Assembly (NCBI GenBank): GCA_963377175.1
Contig: CAUJNA010001469.1
Coordinates: forward strand, 1,026,401 to 1,090,400
DNA length: 64,000 bases
Source: Effrenium voratum
Taxonomy: Eukaryota > Sar > Dinophyceae > Suessiales > Symbiodiniaceae
Direction of reading: 5' to 3'
Shown here in pieces: positions 48,300 through 60,436 of the stretch. The notes beneath the pieces were generated by a model. The model did no database searches. It saw only the letters and a program-made list of their open reading frames with translations, and had not been told where the DNA came from. The position numbers and the translations under genes are program-made. Position 1 is the first letter of the stretch. The number at the start of each line of letters is the position of its first letter.

Positions 48300-50933
48300 C
48301 CCAAAGCTGAATCGGAGGATTGCCTTGTGTCGGACGAGAGCCAAAAAGGCCCTTTTGAAGCGCAAGATGTGCCATGAACCAAAAGTTTGGCTCAGGGTGC
48401 CTAGCACATGTGCCCCTGGGGGGGTCTGTGCATTTGAGGCTGGAAACAGTTTTATGCGTACCTCAGCATTGGAAGGCTCGCACGTGTCAACACACTGACC
48501 GTCGCACGAGAATCGGTGTGTTGTTTAGGATTCTGGTTTCCCCAACATGGCGTCGATTTTCCTTTTGGCTTCCCTTTCAAACAAAAGAAAGAAGGTACCC
48601 TCCAAATCAGACAAAGCTCGCTCAGACCCGAATACTTGCGTGGTACGAGCAGATAACGAGAAGTGCTCAGCAAGCAGTTTCTGCCTGGCTCAATGGGCAA
48701 GCCCTTTGTGAGATCTCAGGCATGTGATGCACAGTGGACATGCTGAGCTGCGGAATCCAATTAACAAAACTTTTCAAGAGAAACCGAAAGGAGGTGGTTC
48801 AACCAACCGCGCTTCAAGCATGGTTAAACAGATCTAGTTCTGCCCCCCATGTGGGGTCCAAACTGGAGTCTCAGAAAGTATGTTCAGTCTGAGATTGACT
48901 CAATACTTGGAGATGTTCGGCCAAGTTAGTAAGTGGTTAGCCACTTGGGTTAGAACCCGTCGAAAACAGGGTCAACCCCACTAAGGGGCACTTACAAGTG
49001 GGTTGTCACTTCGGTTGCCAAGAGGTTACAAACTTGGCCGACCACCTGTTGTGGCGGATTATGGAACGAACATTCGCCATGGGCGTGCTCTCCCGGCATT
49101 TGGATGAGTGGCTGAGCTTTCTGGATGTGCCATGGCTTTCGGCATTTGGCCGGGAACGGGCGGGGTATTCTTTCTGCTCAGTTACCCAAAACCGAACTTT
49201 TTACCTTTGGTTTCCCCTTTATGGTCCATTTTTAGTCATGGCCCCAAAAGGGGATCGCCTTTTGTTTGCAAGTCCTTCGAGCAATTGAGTCTTTGCTTCT
49301 GTGTTGGTTCTGTTTACTTTCAGTAGGGGCCGCAAGGAATACAGTTGTGGCTATACCGTGACCGTTGTGCTGCGCCTTGAGCCAACCTTTTCTTCGGTCA
49401 CCCTCTTGAGAGGCACAAAGATTAGGATAGAGTGGCACCGAGAATCGTCTCAATGATTTGCTATTTTGTTGGCTTCATGTCACAGTCCCCAGAAAGATGT
49501 GTATACCCCCTTAACCCAACGTGGAGGCTCCCAGAGCCCTCTTCTTGTGTGTGACTTAGTTCCATCAATGGCCCGAACACTTGGATGAGGGGGGCATACA
49601 TCTTGACTCCACGAGCAGATGTACCTCAGAGCGTGGACCTCTTTCAGGAGGTGCCTGTTTGGTCTACTTGTCCTGGTTCAGCCAAAAGGGTGGACAAAAA
49701 TGCAACCCAAGGGGGGCACTCCTTTGGGATTGACCCATGCATGCGCCTTTCATTCATTGTTGGTATGTGGTGCAACCACCTTGAAGCCCTTGAAAGCTGC
49801 TGTTCGTCATTGAAGCCTTGCTCCAAGAAGGTGTTCACTGCCCCAAACCACGACCTCCAAGAGATTAACAAGCACATACCATTTCCACAGTGTCCATGTA
49901 GTGGTTGTACATCCGATACATCCCAGTTTGCTGGGGGTGTGGTGGTTCATCCCCTTTTGCCACAACGGGGGTAGTGTCTGAGCCACGGTCGAAGTGACTT
50001 GTTCCAAGCGGACATGGGCATTTGAGCGAGACCCTTGGGTTTGTCTGGAAATTAGAGCTCGTCGTCATGCCCGTCCCACATCAACCATTGACATATCCAG
50101 AAATTCAATCCAAACCTCACCCACATCCCAGGCAAGCCGCTATAGTAGGTAGCCAACATTTGCCTCGTGGTTTTGAAAGGGCGGTTTGCTTTACCCACTT
50201 CGCCCAAAGGAGCTCGACAAAGGCTACCCGAAAGGCCATCCCTTGCAAATTCACATGTCTTGGCCAGAACGGGGGTCCAAAAGGAGCTTCCTCTGATGAG
50301 GTTCTATGTTCAGGGGATCAACCTTCTGGGACCTTGACTTACGAGTGGACCAAAATGGGAGACCCCAAAATGGTAACAAGCTCGGCCAACTAAGCCACAA
50401 CCAACACCCGGGGAATTGGAGGGTAGTAAGGGATAGTCCCAACCATAAGCGGGTGCAGTCGCCCTGCTAATTCTTTACATGGGCCTGGGTGCACAATTTG
50501 AGTACCGGGTTTTGATTGTGACTCGACTGAGCCTACTGCCCATTGGCAGATCAATCAAAGCTTCAGCGCTGGAAGAGCCGTGAGAGTAACCAAGCCATCC
50601 AACCCCGAAGGGCTACTTGGCCAGACTCAGACCCCGCAAACTGTGAACTGTTTGCTGGTTACAAAGGGAAAATGAAAAAAATGGCAACAAGTTTGAAAGG
50701 TGGGCTGAGTCAATGTATGGTGGCTGGGAGCACTGGGTGTGTTTGCTTTGCGCTTGGTTGTGCAATCGGTGGTCGATAAACAGGCTCAGCTTTTCGCATA
50801 GCTTGCTGGTGCTCAGTCGATTCGTAAGGGAGAGACCCTCCTATGAAACATTCCGTGTGGTTTCCTGTAACAGCTGGGTTCATTCCCAAAGGTAGTTTCC
50901 ACAATAGAACCAGCGAGATATTCTCGTTGTCAG
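48300..50933. other. intron-like sequence, no supported gene
   Basis: Nothing recognised beyond scattered short frames and intronic repeat fragments near 48555-48600 and 49205-49255. Confidence 0.3.
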
Positions 50934-50992
50934 GCTGTGAAGCGAGGCAAGGGCATTTGCTCCCAGGACTGCGAAGAGGGCGATGGAGCAAA
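50934..50992 (+). CDS. exon candidate with two cysteines
   Basis: Between GTCAG| and GCAAA|GTAAGTCG the frame reads A-V-K-R-G-K-G-I-C-S-Q-D-C-E-E-G-D-G-A. The GTAAG donor is canonical and the length (59 bp) equals PA-gene exons 3 and 5. It ends in phase 2. It could be a downstream exon of the PA-domain gene, but that is inference only. Confidence 0.45.
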
Positions 50993-51295
50993 GTAAGTCG
51001 TCAGTGGAGGGCAATGAGGGCAACCCGAAGATTCATGAACCCCTGGTTGATGAATACACGATATTCCATTGTGGAGGGCATCCGCATCGAAACACAGGTG
51101 ACACGCCAGGTTAGACAAACAGAAATGAATCACATCATTTCCAAGCGGGCCAAGATGGGTTCTTTCCTTTTGGCTCTCGCTTTGGCATGTCCATAAATGG
51201 GCAATGTGCGGTTTTGAGGCTCGCACCTTGGTTTGGGACGCCACAAAGACACCACCTTTGGGGTCCCCGTTGCCTCCCTCCCCGTTTTGGCGCAG

Positions 51296-51350
51296 GACTT
51301 GCAGGACAGCGCCTTTGAAGGCGACGCGGGGTTTGTGGGAGCTCGAGAGG
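51296..51350 (+). CDS. possible following exon
   Basis: In phase with 50934-50992 after GGCGCAG|G the frame reads K-T-C-R-T-A-P-L-K-A-T-R-G-L-W-E-L. A similar piece (S-E-L-E-M-K-F-R-A-G) recurs at about 51510-51550 in the duplicated copy. Donor not identified. Confidence 0.25.
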
Positions 51351-51700
51351 AAGTTTCGGGCCGGACATTGATGACATCTACCCCCCCAAACTCCTGGGTT
51401 TTTTTGACACACAGGGCATGGCATAGTTTCCTATATCCTCTTTGGCTTGCATGGCCTTGCCAATTTCTGGCTGACCTTGCCTCCCAACAAACTCCAGGGT
51501 TAAAACACGGCGGGTGTTCGGAGCTCGAGATGAAGTTTCGGGCAGGAAATCGATGACATCTACGCCCCCAAACTCCAGGGATTTTTGACACACAAGGCAT
51601 GGCATCGTTTCCTGTACCCTCTTTGGCTCACATGGCCTTGCCCATTTCTGGCTCACCTTGCCTCTTCCAAACAAACTTACCCCCCAAAATACTTCCAGGT
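51335..51700. repeat. ~190-bp direct repeat, two copies
   Basis: GGAGCTCGAGA(G/T)GAAGTTTCGG .. GATGACATCTAC(C/G)CCCCCAAACTCC .. TTTTTGACACACA(G/A)GGCATGGCAT .. CATGGCCTTGCC occurs at about 51338-51500 and 51518-51690. A shorter phrase AAACTCCAGGGT(T/A)AAAA recurs to 51740. Confidence 0.85.
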
Positions 51701-51749
51701 TTAAAAACGGCTTCTTTGAGCGACCAAACTCCAGGGTAAAAAACCAATA

Positions 51750-54440
51750 AGCTCAGGTGATATCCCCCTCGGCATGCGGTGCTCTTTTTAGTGCTCGCAC
51801 CACCCCGCAGCCCTTGCAGAAACCCTCGTGGAACCTTACCTCAGGGCCGCGCCGAACCACCCCAGAGCCTATCTGGGCTGAGACCTTCTAGCTGTTGGGG
51901 AAAAACAGTGTCTGAGCGAGCGACTGGTTCTCAGCCGCTTGGCCAGGTGACCTGAGTCGCTTTGCCAGAAGGAGGTTCCAGGCGCTTGCCGTGGGGGGAA
52001 CCGGAGTGATTCGGATAGCGCAATGCCCCTTTGCTCTCGGCCAAGGTTCCCTGACCCTACGTCATTTTTTCTGTGTTTTGTTGGATGACCACTTTAGTGG
52101 TGAACAGACAGTTTGGACTTTGTTTGGCCAGCCCACTCAAGGCCAAAGGCCGGAATACAACAGCCAGCCTTACACAATAAAAGTGCAGTTTGGGATGGGT
52201 ATGCGTCAAATGGGGATTTGGACCGCTCCTTTTGATTTCCCATTGAACCAATCCAAAAATGGCAGGAGGGGGGTGGCTTTGAACAAACACACTTGTAGGC
52301 AAGTAGAGGGAATGACGAAGTACAATGGTGCAATCTACTTTCACCCGATTGTTCATTTGCCCTATGTATAGTCCTTCAGTGGTGCCTTTGTTTTCCCCAA
52401 TTTTCGGAGGGCACCACACAAAGAGTCTCGCACTCATTAGGCAAGACGAAGCCATGGAGTGGATAAGGATGGGCTCATTCACTGCAGTTCCTGGAAAGTC
52501 GACTTTCTGGGAACCATTCTAGTGGCAAACTGGGAGTGTTTAGTTTTGAGATCAGCTTAAGTGAGAAGAGTGGGGCACTGTAGGTATCGGAAGGGAGCTT
52601 TGCGTGTGCCGAGGCGGCGTCCTTTCTGGCAGCTAACCCCCACGAAAAGCAGGAAGAGCCGAGCCTGGGCTTGGGGCCCAATTGATCGCCCGCTTCTTGC
52701 GTGTTGGTCGGGTTAACTTGTGTCGCCTAAACATCATCAAGATACGTAAGTAAGATACTTGTAATATGCCCCTGCAAAGAATAAACAGAATAATAAAGAC
52801 CAGGAAAAAAACAAATTTCTGCATCAAACATAATATTTGAGATGTCCGGGATGTTGGATTTGAAGTCGTCTTGTCAAACTACCAAACCTGTCGTTCTGTA
52901 AGCCCTTTGAAGTCGTTTCGGAAAGTGCAGCAATTTGTTTGGCAGCAGGGCGCATTCCCAATTTCAGGTGCATGGACATGCTAATTCGTGTCGCAATGGT
53001 GTTGCTTGAAGGCCGGCCTTTGCAATAGCCAACTTGTGCATTGCCTGGCTCCTGCTCGCCTGTGCAAAGGTAGTGTGTCCATCCTGATAGCAACGTGATG
53101 TTCCTGAGCGACCACGTCAAACAAACATTGCTAGCAAGTTTGGTCGACCATTGTACAAATTTCAGATATGTTGATATAAATGTCAGGAAGTAACCTCTTG
53201 ACAAGATGGTCACGTGTGAGCCCTCACAGTGCAAGAGAATCATCATCCGGTTTCACGATGGGATAAGATGGGCAGGGCATTGTTTCGGGGATTTGTTTGA
53301 AAGGGCACCCGAAGGCATCGGGAGCATAGACTTTGTTTCCAGGGATGTGCCGTTTATTTTGATCAGCGTTCTTTCCTTGGAACACCCAAACCAATAACGA
53401 AAGGCTCCCCGATGTGAAATCCCCAAGAATCTTGTGGCCCATTGCCATGGTGCCATGCAATTACCTGGAGCTAGAGGGTAGGATGTTCAAAGGCAAGAGT
53501 TCATGTCAGGAAATATGACATATTGGCCGAATCCACTTCGCACCCATTGGGATGGTTAAAGCCCTATATATACTCAAAGAAACCACATACCAACTGGTGC
53601 AGGTTCTGTTCACCTCATTTGCAGGCATCCTTGTATTTCCCGTTTGTCCCCTTCTGGTATCACCTTCGAGCCGTTTTGAGATAAGGTTACTTTTGTTGCT
53701 GTGTTATTCAAAGCGACATACAAGGAACAGGCCAGCTGTGTGCCGCTGCTTTGAATAAGAGGGTGACAAATGGCTGGGTTTTGGCAGGCTAAGGGGTTCT
53801 TAGTTGATGGGCTGAGTAGCCTTTACAGTTACAATGCTAGTATCATTTTTCTTTTGTAAGCATGAAATTGTGTTAAGCTGTTTCAGTGTTAAACTGGTGA
53901 CTCAACCTTGCAATATTGTCCACTCTTCTTTTTTCACCGAACCCCTCACCGAGCTTCTTATTTTTGAAGAAGGTCGCGTCAGTAAAACAAGAACGGATGA
54001 CATGGGACCCGTACACTCACTAAACTACTAAACCATGCAAGGTAATCGCAAAATGTCCATCCTGTCTTGTCTTTTTAGTGGACTCCCCCAAAATTACGGC
54101 TTTCCTTTTGGTGTCCTTTTAAGCCACTAACAAGTGATCCCCCTCAAACATGACCCACCCATGCCAGTTTAGGGCCAGTTCGGGGACTGATCATCGACTG
54201 TTGCATGAGTTCACTGCACACAACCCCGTTTGACCGCAGGCGGCATGTCAGGGTTCCCCTCATGAGCCTGGAAAAGGCTTGCAGGACAACTCAGTTGTCC
54301 AAAACCGACCTTTCGACCTTCTTGGTTTCCTATGTTGATCTCCTTGTAGTCAAGGCCCCCAGAGCTGAACCTTTTATTTCCAGGTCCTTTGGGCAAGTAA
54401 GATACCTGTGGACGCTTCCTGCCCGCGCATGAGATACCTC
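51750..54440. other. no supported gene
   Basis: One GC-rich stretch without stops (about 51780-51960) lacks exon signals I trust. The rest is AT-richer and looks intergenic or intronic. Confidence 0.3.
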
Positions 54441-54443
54441 TAG

Positions 54444-54493
54444 GCGACAGCAACACGAGCGGCCACGTGGGCAGCGGCGCGTATGGCTTCGGA
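54444..54493 (+). CDS. weak Gly-rich exon candidate
   Basis: After CCTCTAG the frame reads (G)-D-S-N-T-S-G-H-V-G-S-G-A-Y-G-F-G before GGAG|GCAACT (GC donor). It would join in phase to a Gly-rich reading at 56401 (G-E-G-S-G-G-K-F-K-G-G-F-G-G-S-G). Both are low complexity, so chance is possible. Confidence 0.25.
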
Positions 54494-56005
54494 GGCAACT
54501 TACAAAATTCGACCCGGAAGTGGGTTTGTGTCTAAACCAGATCGGGTGCTTGCTAGCTGCATTTGTTCGGAGGGGACAACTGCTCAGTTGCTTTTTGTTT
54601 TCCTATGTTGGTCCACATTTGGTCATGGCATTGGGGGCCCACAAGTTTAACCTGTTGTTTCCGGACATCGATGCCGATGACTTGCACGTGTCTCAAGCGT
54701 TTTCTGGTGCTCGACTGCTGACGCAGTGCTTTTCCTAACACCCTGAGTTCCAGAACTTTGCATTGGATTTTGGAAGACCATTCCTGGACCTTCCATTTGG
54801 CAACTTTGTTGGGGTCCAAGCAGTTGTTTTACTAGTTCCGAATGTTGAGCGGAAAATTTGGAATTGAGCGGACAAGCTGATTGGCGGATAAACCGGCGGG
54901 AAGCGAGCGAATATCCGGGGAAAGTCAGCGGACCATGTGCGGACACACGCCAGAACTGGCCAATCCACTCAGGAAGGTGCGTTCCCTTCTTAGCAAGCTA
55001 AAGAGAATGTTCATCGTACAGAAGTGGATAGGCGAACCTTCAACTGCACTGCCTATTGAGTCAAAGCCCGCAGCTAATGGCAAGTTGTCTTTGGTTTTTC
55101 GATCCCCGGGTGCAGGTAGATACCACACGTTTCCCATGTAGGTCCGATCATTCTCTTACTATAGGCACAACGTGAGTTTTGCCATCCACTCCACCTTAAC
55201 TTGTTGTCAATCTTGTGGAAGACTTCACTCACTGGGTGCTAAATAGCCTGTCCAGAGCAATGGCAGACATGCCAAATGTGCAGCTGGCCTGCTCAGGTTT
55301 GTTTTGCTGCGAGGTTGTGTTTAGAATATAATTGAGGTAGGGGTTGACTAAATTCCCTACAGGGATTTCATGTTGGGAGTTTGGGATCTCAACATTCACA
55401 GGTGGATAACATTGTCTTTCTCCCGCTTGAAAAAGACATTTATCTTCTAGGTACCCTCCCTCAGGCGCTATGTTAGGGCACGAGTTTGGGGTATATTCGC
55501 AGCGATCCTTTGCATCCTGTCATTCACTTACCCCATGCTGGTTCAAAAGCACTTGGAGGGGACCGGCCACGTTCACGGGCAACATTTGCTATACCCTGGC
55601 TGAATGCCAAATCCGACCTTACGTGGTCCATATTTAGTTCTGGACCCACAAGGCTAGCCTTTTTTCTGGGTCCTCTGAGTAAAGAGTCCAGTGGCTGGTG
55701 TGGTTCACATTTAGCGCTCGTCGCTGTATATTCCTCACTCACCATGCATCAAGCACTTTTAACGCACGATAATCTTCCTTCTGAAGAGTCAGATGTCCAT
55801 CTTGGCCAAAATGGTTGCTTCCAAAGTCGTTCCTGCCGCCTGCCATGAAGCGCAACTTCCAGCCATCCTTTCCAGGGATCCTTCTTTCCTGAAAACAAAA
55901 CAGACCCAGTGGATCCCAGCTGCAACTATACGTAGTAGGTAGCGAGCCAGTTTTCTCTTGGTCTTTTAAGGGTGATTCAGAAAACTGACCGTCTCTCTCG
56001 GCCAG

Positions 56006-56095
56006 GAGCTGGAGGACGGGGACAAGTACAAATGCAACCACAAGTACAAATGCAACCCGGAGGAGAAGGCAGCGCGGGCGTGTCTGACCATCTGA
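56006..56095 (+). CDS. short Cys/Lys-rich exon with stop (copy 1)
   Basis: After TCTCGGCCAG the frame reads E-L-E-D-G-D-K-Y-K-C-N-H-K-Y-K-C-N-P-E-E, then K-A-A-R-A-C-L-T-I and TGA. K-Y-K-C-N is duplicated inside the exon, from a 15-bp duplication (CAAGTACAAATGCAA). It has the look of a last coding exon. The upstream partner was not identified. Confidence 0.5.
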   Translation, partial: ELEDGDKYKCNHKYKCNPEEKAARACLTI

Positions 56096-56400
56096 CGGAT
56101 TCGGATGCAGATGAAGGCGATATGTCAACATTAAACTAGCTTGCAGCCGCGGAACAGTGTGGAAAGTCACGGTACCTGCAAAAAAGGGGAAATGGAATCA
56201 CTGGGAGAGGCGAGAGCGATCGGTTTTTTGAAACGAAGAATGGTTGCAAATGGGGAATCTGCAGTTTCAGAGGGTCCCGTGCCTTGGTTTTTGGGAGGTT
56301 ACAGGGTGAAGTCTTTTGAGGGAATCCTTGTTTAGGTTGGCTTCAAGGGAAGCCACAAGGAACCCCACCATGTTTTCGGTTTCCAAACCTGACTTTCAGG

Positions 56401-56462
56401 CGAAGGCTCTGGCGGCAAATTTAAAGGCGGCTTCGGAGGCTCTGGCGCGCGCGCGTGATTGA
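56401..56462 (+). CDS. possible Gly-rich or Ala-rich exon (copy 1; equivalent at 60734-60790)
   Basis: After TTTCAG one frame reads E-G-S-G-G-K-F-K-G-G-F-G-G-S-G-A, another A-K-A-L-A-A-N-L-K-A-A-S-E-A-L-A. In copy 2 a 9-bp deletion keeps both frames open. I cannot decide between them or exclude noncoding. Confidence 0.2.
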
Positions 56463-56578
56463 TTTGTCTATTGGAAACGGGATCGGGTTTTTTCAGAGGC
56501 CCGCCATCTGTTTTTCAGTTGTTGAAAGCGACACCAAACGGACAACGCATTTTCGTGGTGCCCTCTATTTCGACGCAT

Positions 56579-56614
56579 ACCCGACAAAAATTGATCATGA
56601 GGTTCGGTCAAAAG
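56579..56614. repeat. 36-bp conserved box (four copies in the window)
   Basis: ACCCGACAAAAATTGATCAT and the 16 bases after it (GAGGTTCGGTCAAAAG) are identical at 56579, 57112, 60905 and 61459, although the flanks differ between the two positions of a unit. On the minus strand it is open (L-L-T-E-P-H-D-Q-F-L-S-G). Confidence 0.85.
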
Positions 56615-58150
56615 TACTGTAGTCAATGTGGCATTTGGGAGGGGCGTGGAGGAACTCACTAAATTCCAACGAAACCAGGAGACTCACTAACTCTCCGATG
56701 TTTTGTTGGGGAAGCACGTGACTTGGACGGTGGCTTTGGACATCTAGCAGCCAAGAAGCAGGGAGGTTGAGGAGCCATTATTTCTTATAACGAAAACAGC
56801 TATGGAGCCCGTCTCCATTCCACCTGTTTCCCAGTCCCCGCTTAGAAATGCTGCGGCGCTATTTCAGCATGCCATCGGGTTGTCTAGGTGGAGATTCATG
56901 TCAACCACTAGTGCGGTGGCGCTCTATGGAACAATCATAGCCATAATTGTATCAAAGGGTTTGGTTGCCAGGAAATTGCCCCAACAACCCCGAAATAAGC
57001 TGTTTTCCTGTAGAATTTCCTGTAACCCAACCCTTTGATTGTAGTGAGCTAGCTTTCCCATATCGATTGCGGGGATTCGTCGCCAACTGGACCCCTGCCT
57101 TGCTGCTGGACACCCGACAAAAATTGATCATGAGGTTCGGTCAAAAGCGGGGCTTGCCTTTGATAGCACTGGGCATCACAGACCTCAGAGTGCTTTTTTG
57201 TTTGCGCGCAGGCCAATGTTTTGTTTCGAAGCGCGGGCAATGCAAAGCCATAGTGTGCGAGACGGCCTCCAGAGAGCTTTCCAAAGATGCGTGGTTTTGT
57301 GTAGCATGGCAGTGAAGTCAGAAGGTTTGTCAGAATACCTGCATATATCCCAAAGTGTGTAATTGTCAGGCGTTTTTGGTGGAAAAACGACGCTTTGCCA
57401 AGGTCAAGCTGGTCAACAGATTTTTGCCAACGGCGTTTTTTGGCAATCAACGGCGTTTTTTTGCAAGCAAACGGTTCAAACAAGTTCTTGAATATTCGCG
57501 AATTGCTCCAACGACATTTCTCACCAAACGCGCTTATTTAACTTCAATCAGTTGCGGAAATTCGGCGCCCTGGGCTTTCCAGGCATGATAGATTTGTAAT
57601 TCTATTGCAGCTGATATTTCGCGTTGCTACGCGCAGCAAGAAGCTTTTGATGCATGGTTGGACCTGACAAAGCTTTGGAAGCACATAGCGCTCTGAGGGT
57701 TTCTGTTTTGCGCCAGCTCAAACAGGCATGCCTTCTCAAATGCGTGATTTCAACGTTGAACAGCCAAAGGTGAAAGCGCCGCGCAGCTCAGCTTTTGTGG
57801 GTCTGCTCAGCAATTGTACTCTCCAGAATGCTTCTTTTGCTTGGGCGTCTATTCTCTGACCCTTGTGGTTTCCGTGGGCCTTGTTGCCTCTTATTTGGCC
57901 AGTGGCCTGTGCTTCTAAGCGCAAAAAAGGAACGCCGCCAAACGCTATCGCCGCAAAGCCAAGTTGCCACCCCCAGACTTGGAATTGAAAAGCCCTACAA
58001 AGATATATTTGCTATGGCCGCCCAGCTCCAAGCACATTGGCGCAGACGAAACTAACAACCGAACTTTTTGTTTTCCGGGACACTGGGTTGAACAGGCTCC
58101 CCACAACAATCTTACAAACAGCGCCCGGCTCAAGATACGCAATGCTGAGG

Positions 58151-58308
58151 TGTTACAGAAAACGCCGTGATTTCTGGAGTTGCCCCCTCCCCCCCCTCCC
58201 TAGGCCCAATTCTGAGTCCACGTGTCCATTGTTTTCCATTGGGGTTGTTGTAACAAAGGAAGGGGGGTGGGGGGGGCTGGTGGCCGGATCGCGGCGTTTT
58301 CTGTAACA
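58151..58308. mobile_element. fold-back/MITE-like element with 17-bp inverted ends (copy 1)
   Basis: It starts TGTTACAGAAAACGCCG and ends CGGCGTTTTCTGTAACA, a perfect 17-bp inverted repeat. Inside, a C-tract (CCCCCTCCCCCCCCTCCC) faces a G-tract (GGAAGGGGGGTGGGGGGGG). No clear target duplication. No coding. The internal C/G tracts extend the hairpin. Confidence 0.7.
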
Positions 58309-58789
58309 CGCCAGATTTCTCAAAGGCTCTAGGCTGAGCTGCCAATTACTTCCCCCTCTCAAGAATTCGCTCTATCATTAATTTGTTTTTCGCGGACCCC
58401 TCGTCCAGACCTGAACTTATTAGCTCTCCAAACCAGGCTTGACTTACGCAATTGCATTCACGTTTGAATTATCGAATTGCAAATTCAAATCTAGAGTGAG
58501 CAAATCAGATTGAACTGCGCCGATTTGTTTTGTTCAAGTTCAATATCAACAAACTGCCTTGAGCGGTTTTCTTTTAAATCGCTAGTGGACATATTGCTGT
58601 TTAAGGCGTTTGTGCCAGGGGAAGAGCGGGGCCCGTTTGGCCGAGGGCCAAAGTGGCACCCTGCAGCGCCCTTGTGGTACCCAATCAGTAGTTTTTTTGC
58701 CCCAGGGAATATTGATTAGAAGCGGGGAAGGGGGGTACCCCATTTATTGCTAAGGCAAAGCTCAAACTAGCATGAGCCTCGCAGCAAAA

Positions 58790-59400
58790 ACCGAGCACGA
58801 ACCGGGCACGAACCGGGCACGAACCGGGCACGAAACGGGCACGAACCAAACACGAACCGGGCACGAACCGGCCACGAACCGGGCACGAGCCGGGCGCGAT
58901 CCGTGCGCGGGCCGTGCGCGATCCGTGCACGAACCGGGCGTGAACCGTGCGCGAACCGTGCACGAACTGGGCGCGAACCGGGCACGAACCGGGCACGAAC
59001 CCAGCACGAACCGGGCATGAGCCGGGCACGAGCCGGGTGCGATCCGTGCACGATCCGCGCGCGCGATCCGCGCGCGATCCGTGCGCGATCCGCGCGCGAT
59101 CCGTGCACGAGGCGAGCGCGAGCCGGGCACGAGCCGGGCACCAACCGGGCACGAACCGGCGCACGATCCGCGCGCGATCCGTGCACGAACCGGGCGCAAA
59201 CCGGGCACGAATTGGGCGCGAGCCGGGCACGAACCGAGCACGAACCGGGCATGAGCCGGGCAAACCGGCCACGAACCGGGCACGATCCGTGCGCGATCCG
59301 TGCGCGATCCGTGCACGATCCGTGCACGAACCGGGCTCGAACCGGGCACGAACGGGCGCGAACCGGGCACGAACCGGGCCGAACCGGGCACGAACCAAAT
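58790..59400. repeat. 11-bp CACGAACCGGG minisatellite (copy 1)
   Basis: Dozens of 11-bp units CACGAACCGGG with variants CGCGATCCGTG and CGCGAACCGGG, sometimes 10 bp. Both strands are open in most frames because the unit lacks stops; the arrays of N-R-A-R-T-G-H-E-P-G-T are artefacts. Confidence 0.95.
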
Positions 59401-60346
59401 ACGAGCCTCCCAAGCAGAGCGCCACCTGAGCACAACCCAAGCAGCACGAACAGAGCGCGAGCCGGCAGAGCAGAGCACCAATTGAGCACGAACCGAGCAT
59501 TAACCAAGCACAAGAACCGAGCGCGAAGCGAGCGCGCTGAGGGTCGCAACCCTAGCTCGGTTGTGAGTTTCGAGCATAAATGCTTGTTTGGTTTTGGGAG
59601 GCAGGCTGCCGCAAAGCCTTGCCGCGTGGAAATATAGTTTCCGAATTCACGCGCAGATGAAAGGCACTCCTGGCCCCGTGTGCAAAGGCTAAATTCCCTA
59701 CAGGGATTTCATGTTGGGAGTTTGGGATCTCAACATTCACAGGTGGATAACATTGTCTTTCTCCCGCTTGAAAAAGACATTTATCTTCTAGGTACCCTCC
59801 CTCAGGCGCTATGTTAGGGCACGAGTTTGGGGTATATTCGCAGCGATCCTTTGCATCCTGTCATTCACTTACCCCATGCTGGTTCAAAAGCACTTGGAGG
59901 GGACCGGCCACGTTCACGGGCAACATTTGCTATACCCTGGCTGAATGCCAAATCCGACCTTACGTGGTCCATATTTAGTTCTGGACCCACAAGGCTAGCC
60001 TTTTTTCTGGGTCCTCTGAGTAAAGAGTCCAGTGGCTGGTGTGGTTCACATTTAGCGCTCGTCGCTCTATATTCCTCACTCACCATGCATCAAGCACTTT
60101 TAACGCACGATAATCTTCCTTCTGAAGAATCAGATGTCCATCTTGGCCAAAATGGTTGCTTCCAAAGTCGTTCCTGCCGCCTGCCATGAAGCGCAACTTC
60201 CAGCCATCCTTTCCAGGGATCCTTCTTTCCTGAAAACAAAACAGACCCAGTGGATCCCAGCTGCAACTATACGTAGTAGGTAGCGAGCCAGTTTTCTCTT
60301 GGTCTTTTAAGGGTGATTCAGAAAACTGACCGTCTCTCTCGGCCAG

Positions 60347-60436
60347 GAGCTAAAAAACGGGGACAAGTACAAATGCAAGCACAAGTACAAATGCAACCCG
60401 GAGGAGAAGGCAGCGCGGGCGTGTCTGACCATCTGA
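60347..60436 (+). CDS. short Cys/Lys-rich exon with stop (copy 2)
   Basis: Equivalent of 56006-56095 in the second unit. It starts E-L-K-N-G-D-K-Y-K-C-K-H in place of E-L-E-D-G-D-K-Y-K-C-N-H, and stays in frame to the same TGA. Retention of the open frame despite amino-acid changes is weak evidence of coding. Confidence 0.5.
   Translation, partial: ELKNGDKYKCKHKYKCNPEEKAARACLTI

Larger units (their letters stand above)
55351..59691. repeat. 4.34-kb tandem duplication unit, copy 1
   Basis: Starts at AATTCCCTACAGGGATTTCA, repeated at 59692 and 63944. Copies 1 and 2 are nearly identical for most of their length, differing by small indels (for example a ~25-bp insertion near 57602-57626 only in copy 1; a replaced GC-rich piece near 61405-61458 in copy 2). 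Confidence 0.95.

Noticed and set aside
58767..59637. Several 220-270-codon frames on both strands rich in Arg/Gly/Ala/Pro (also 62916-63889)
   Set aside because: They are translations of the 11-bp CACGAACCGGG array; both strands are open and length follows copy number.
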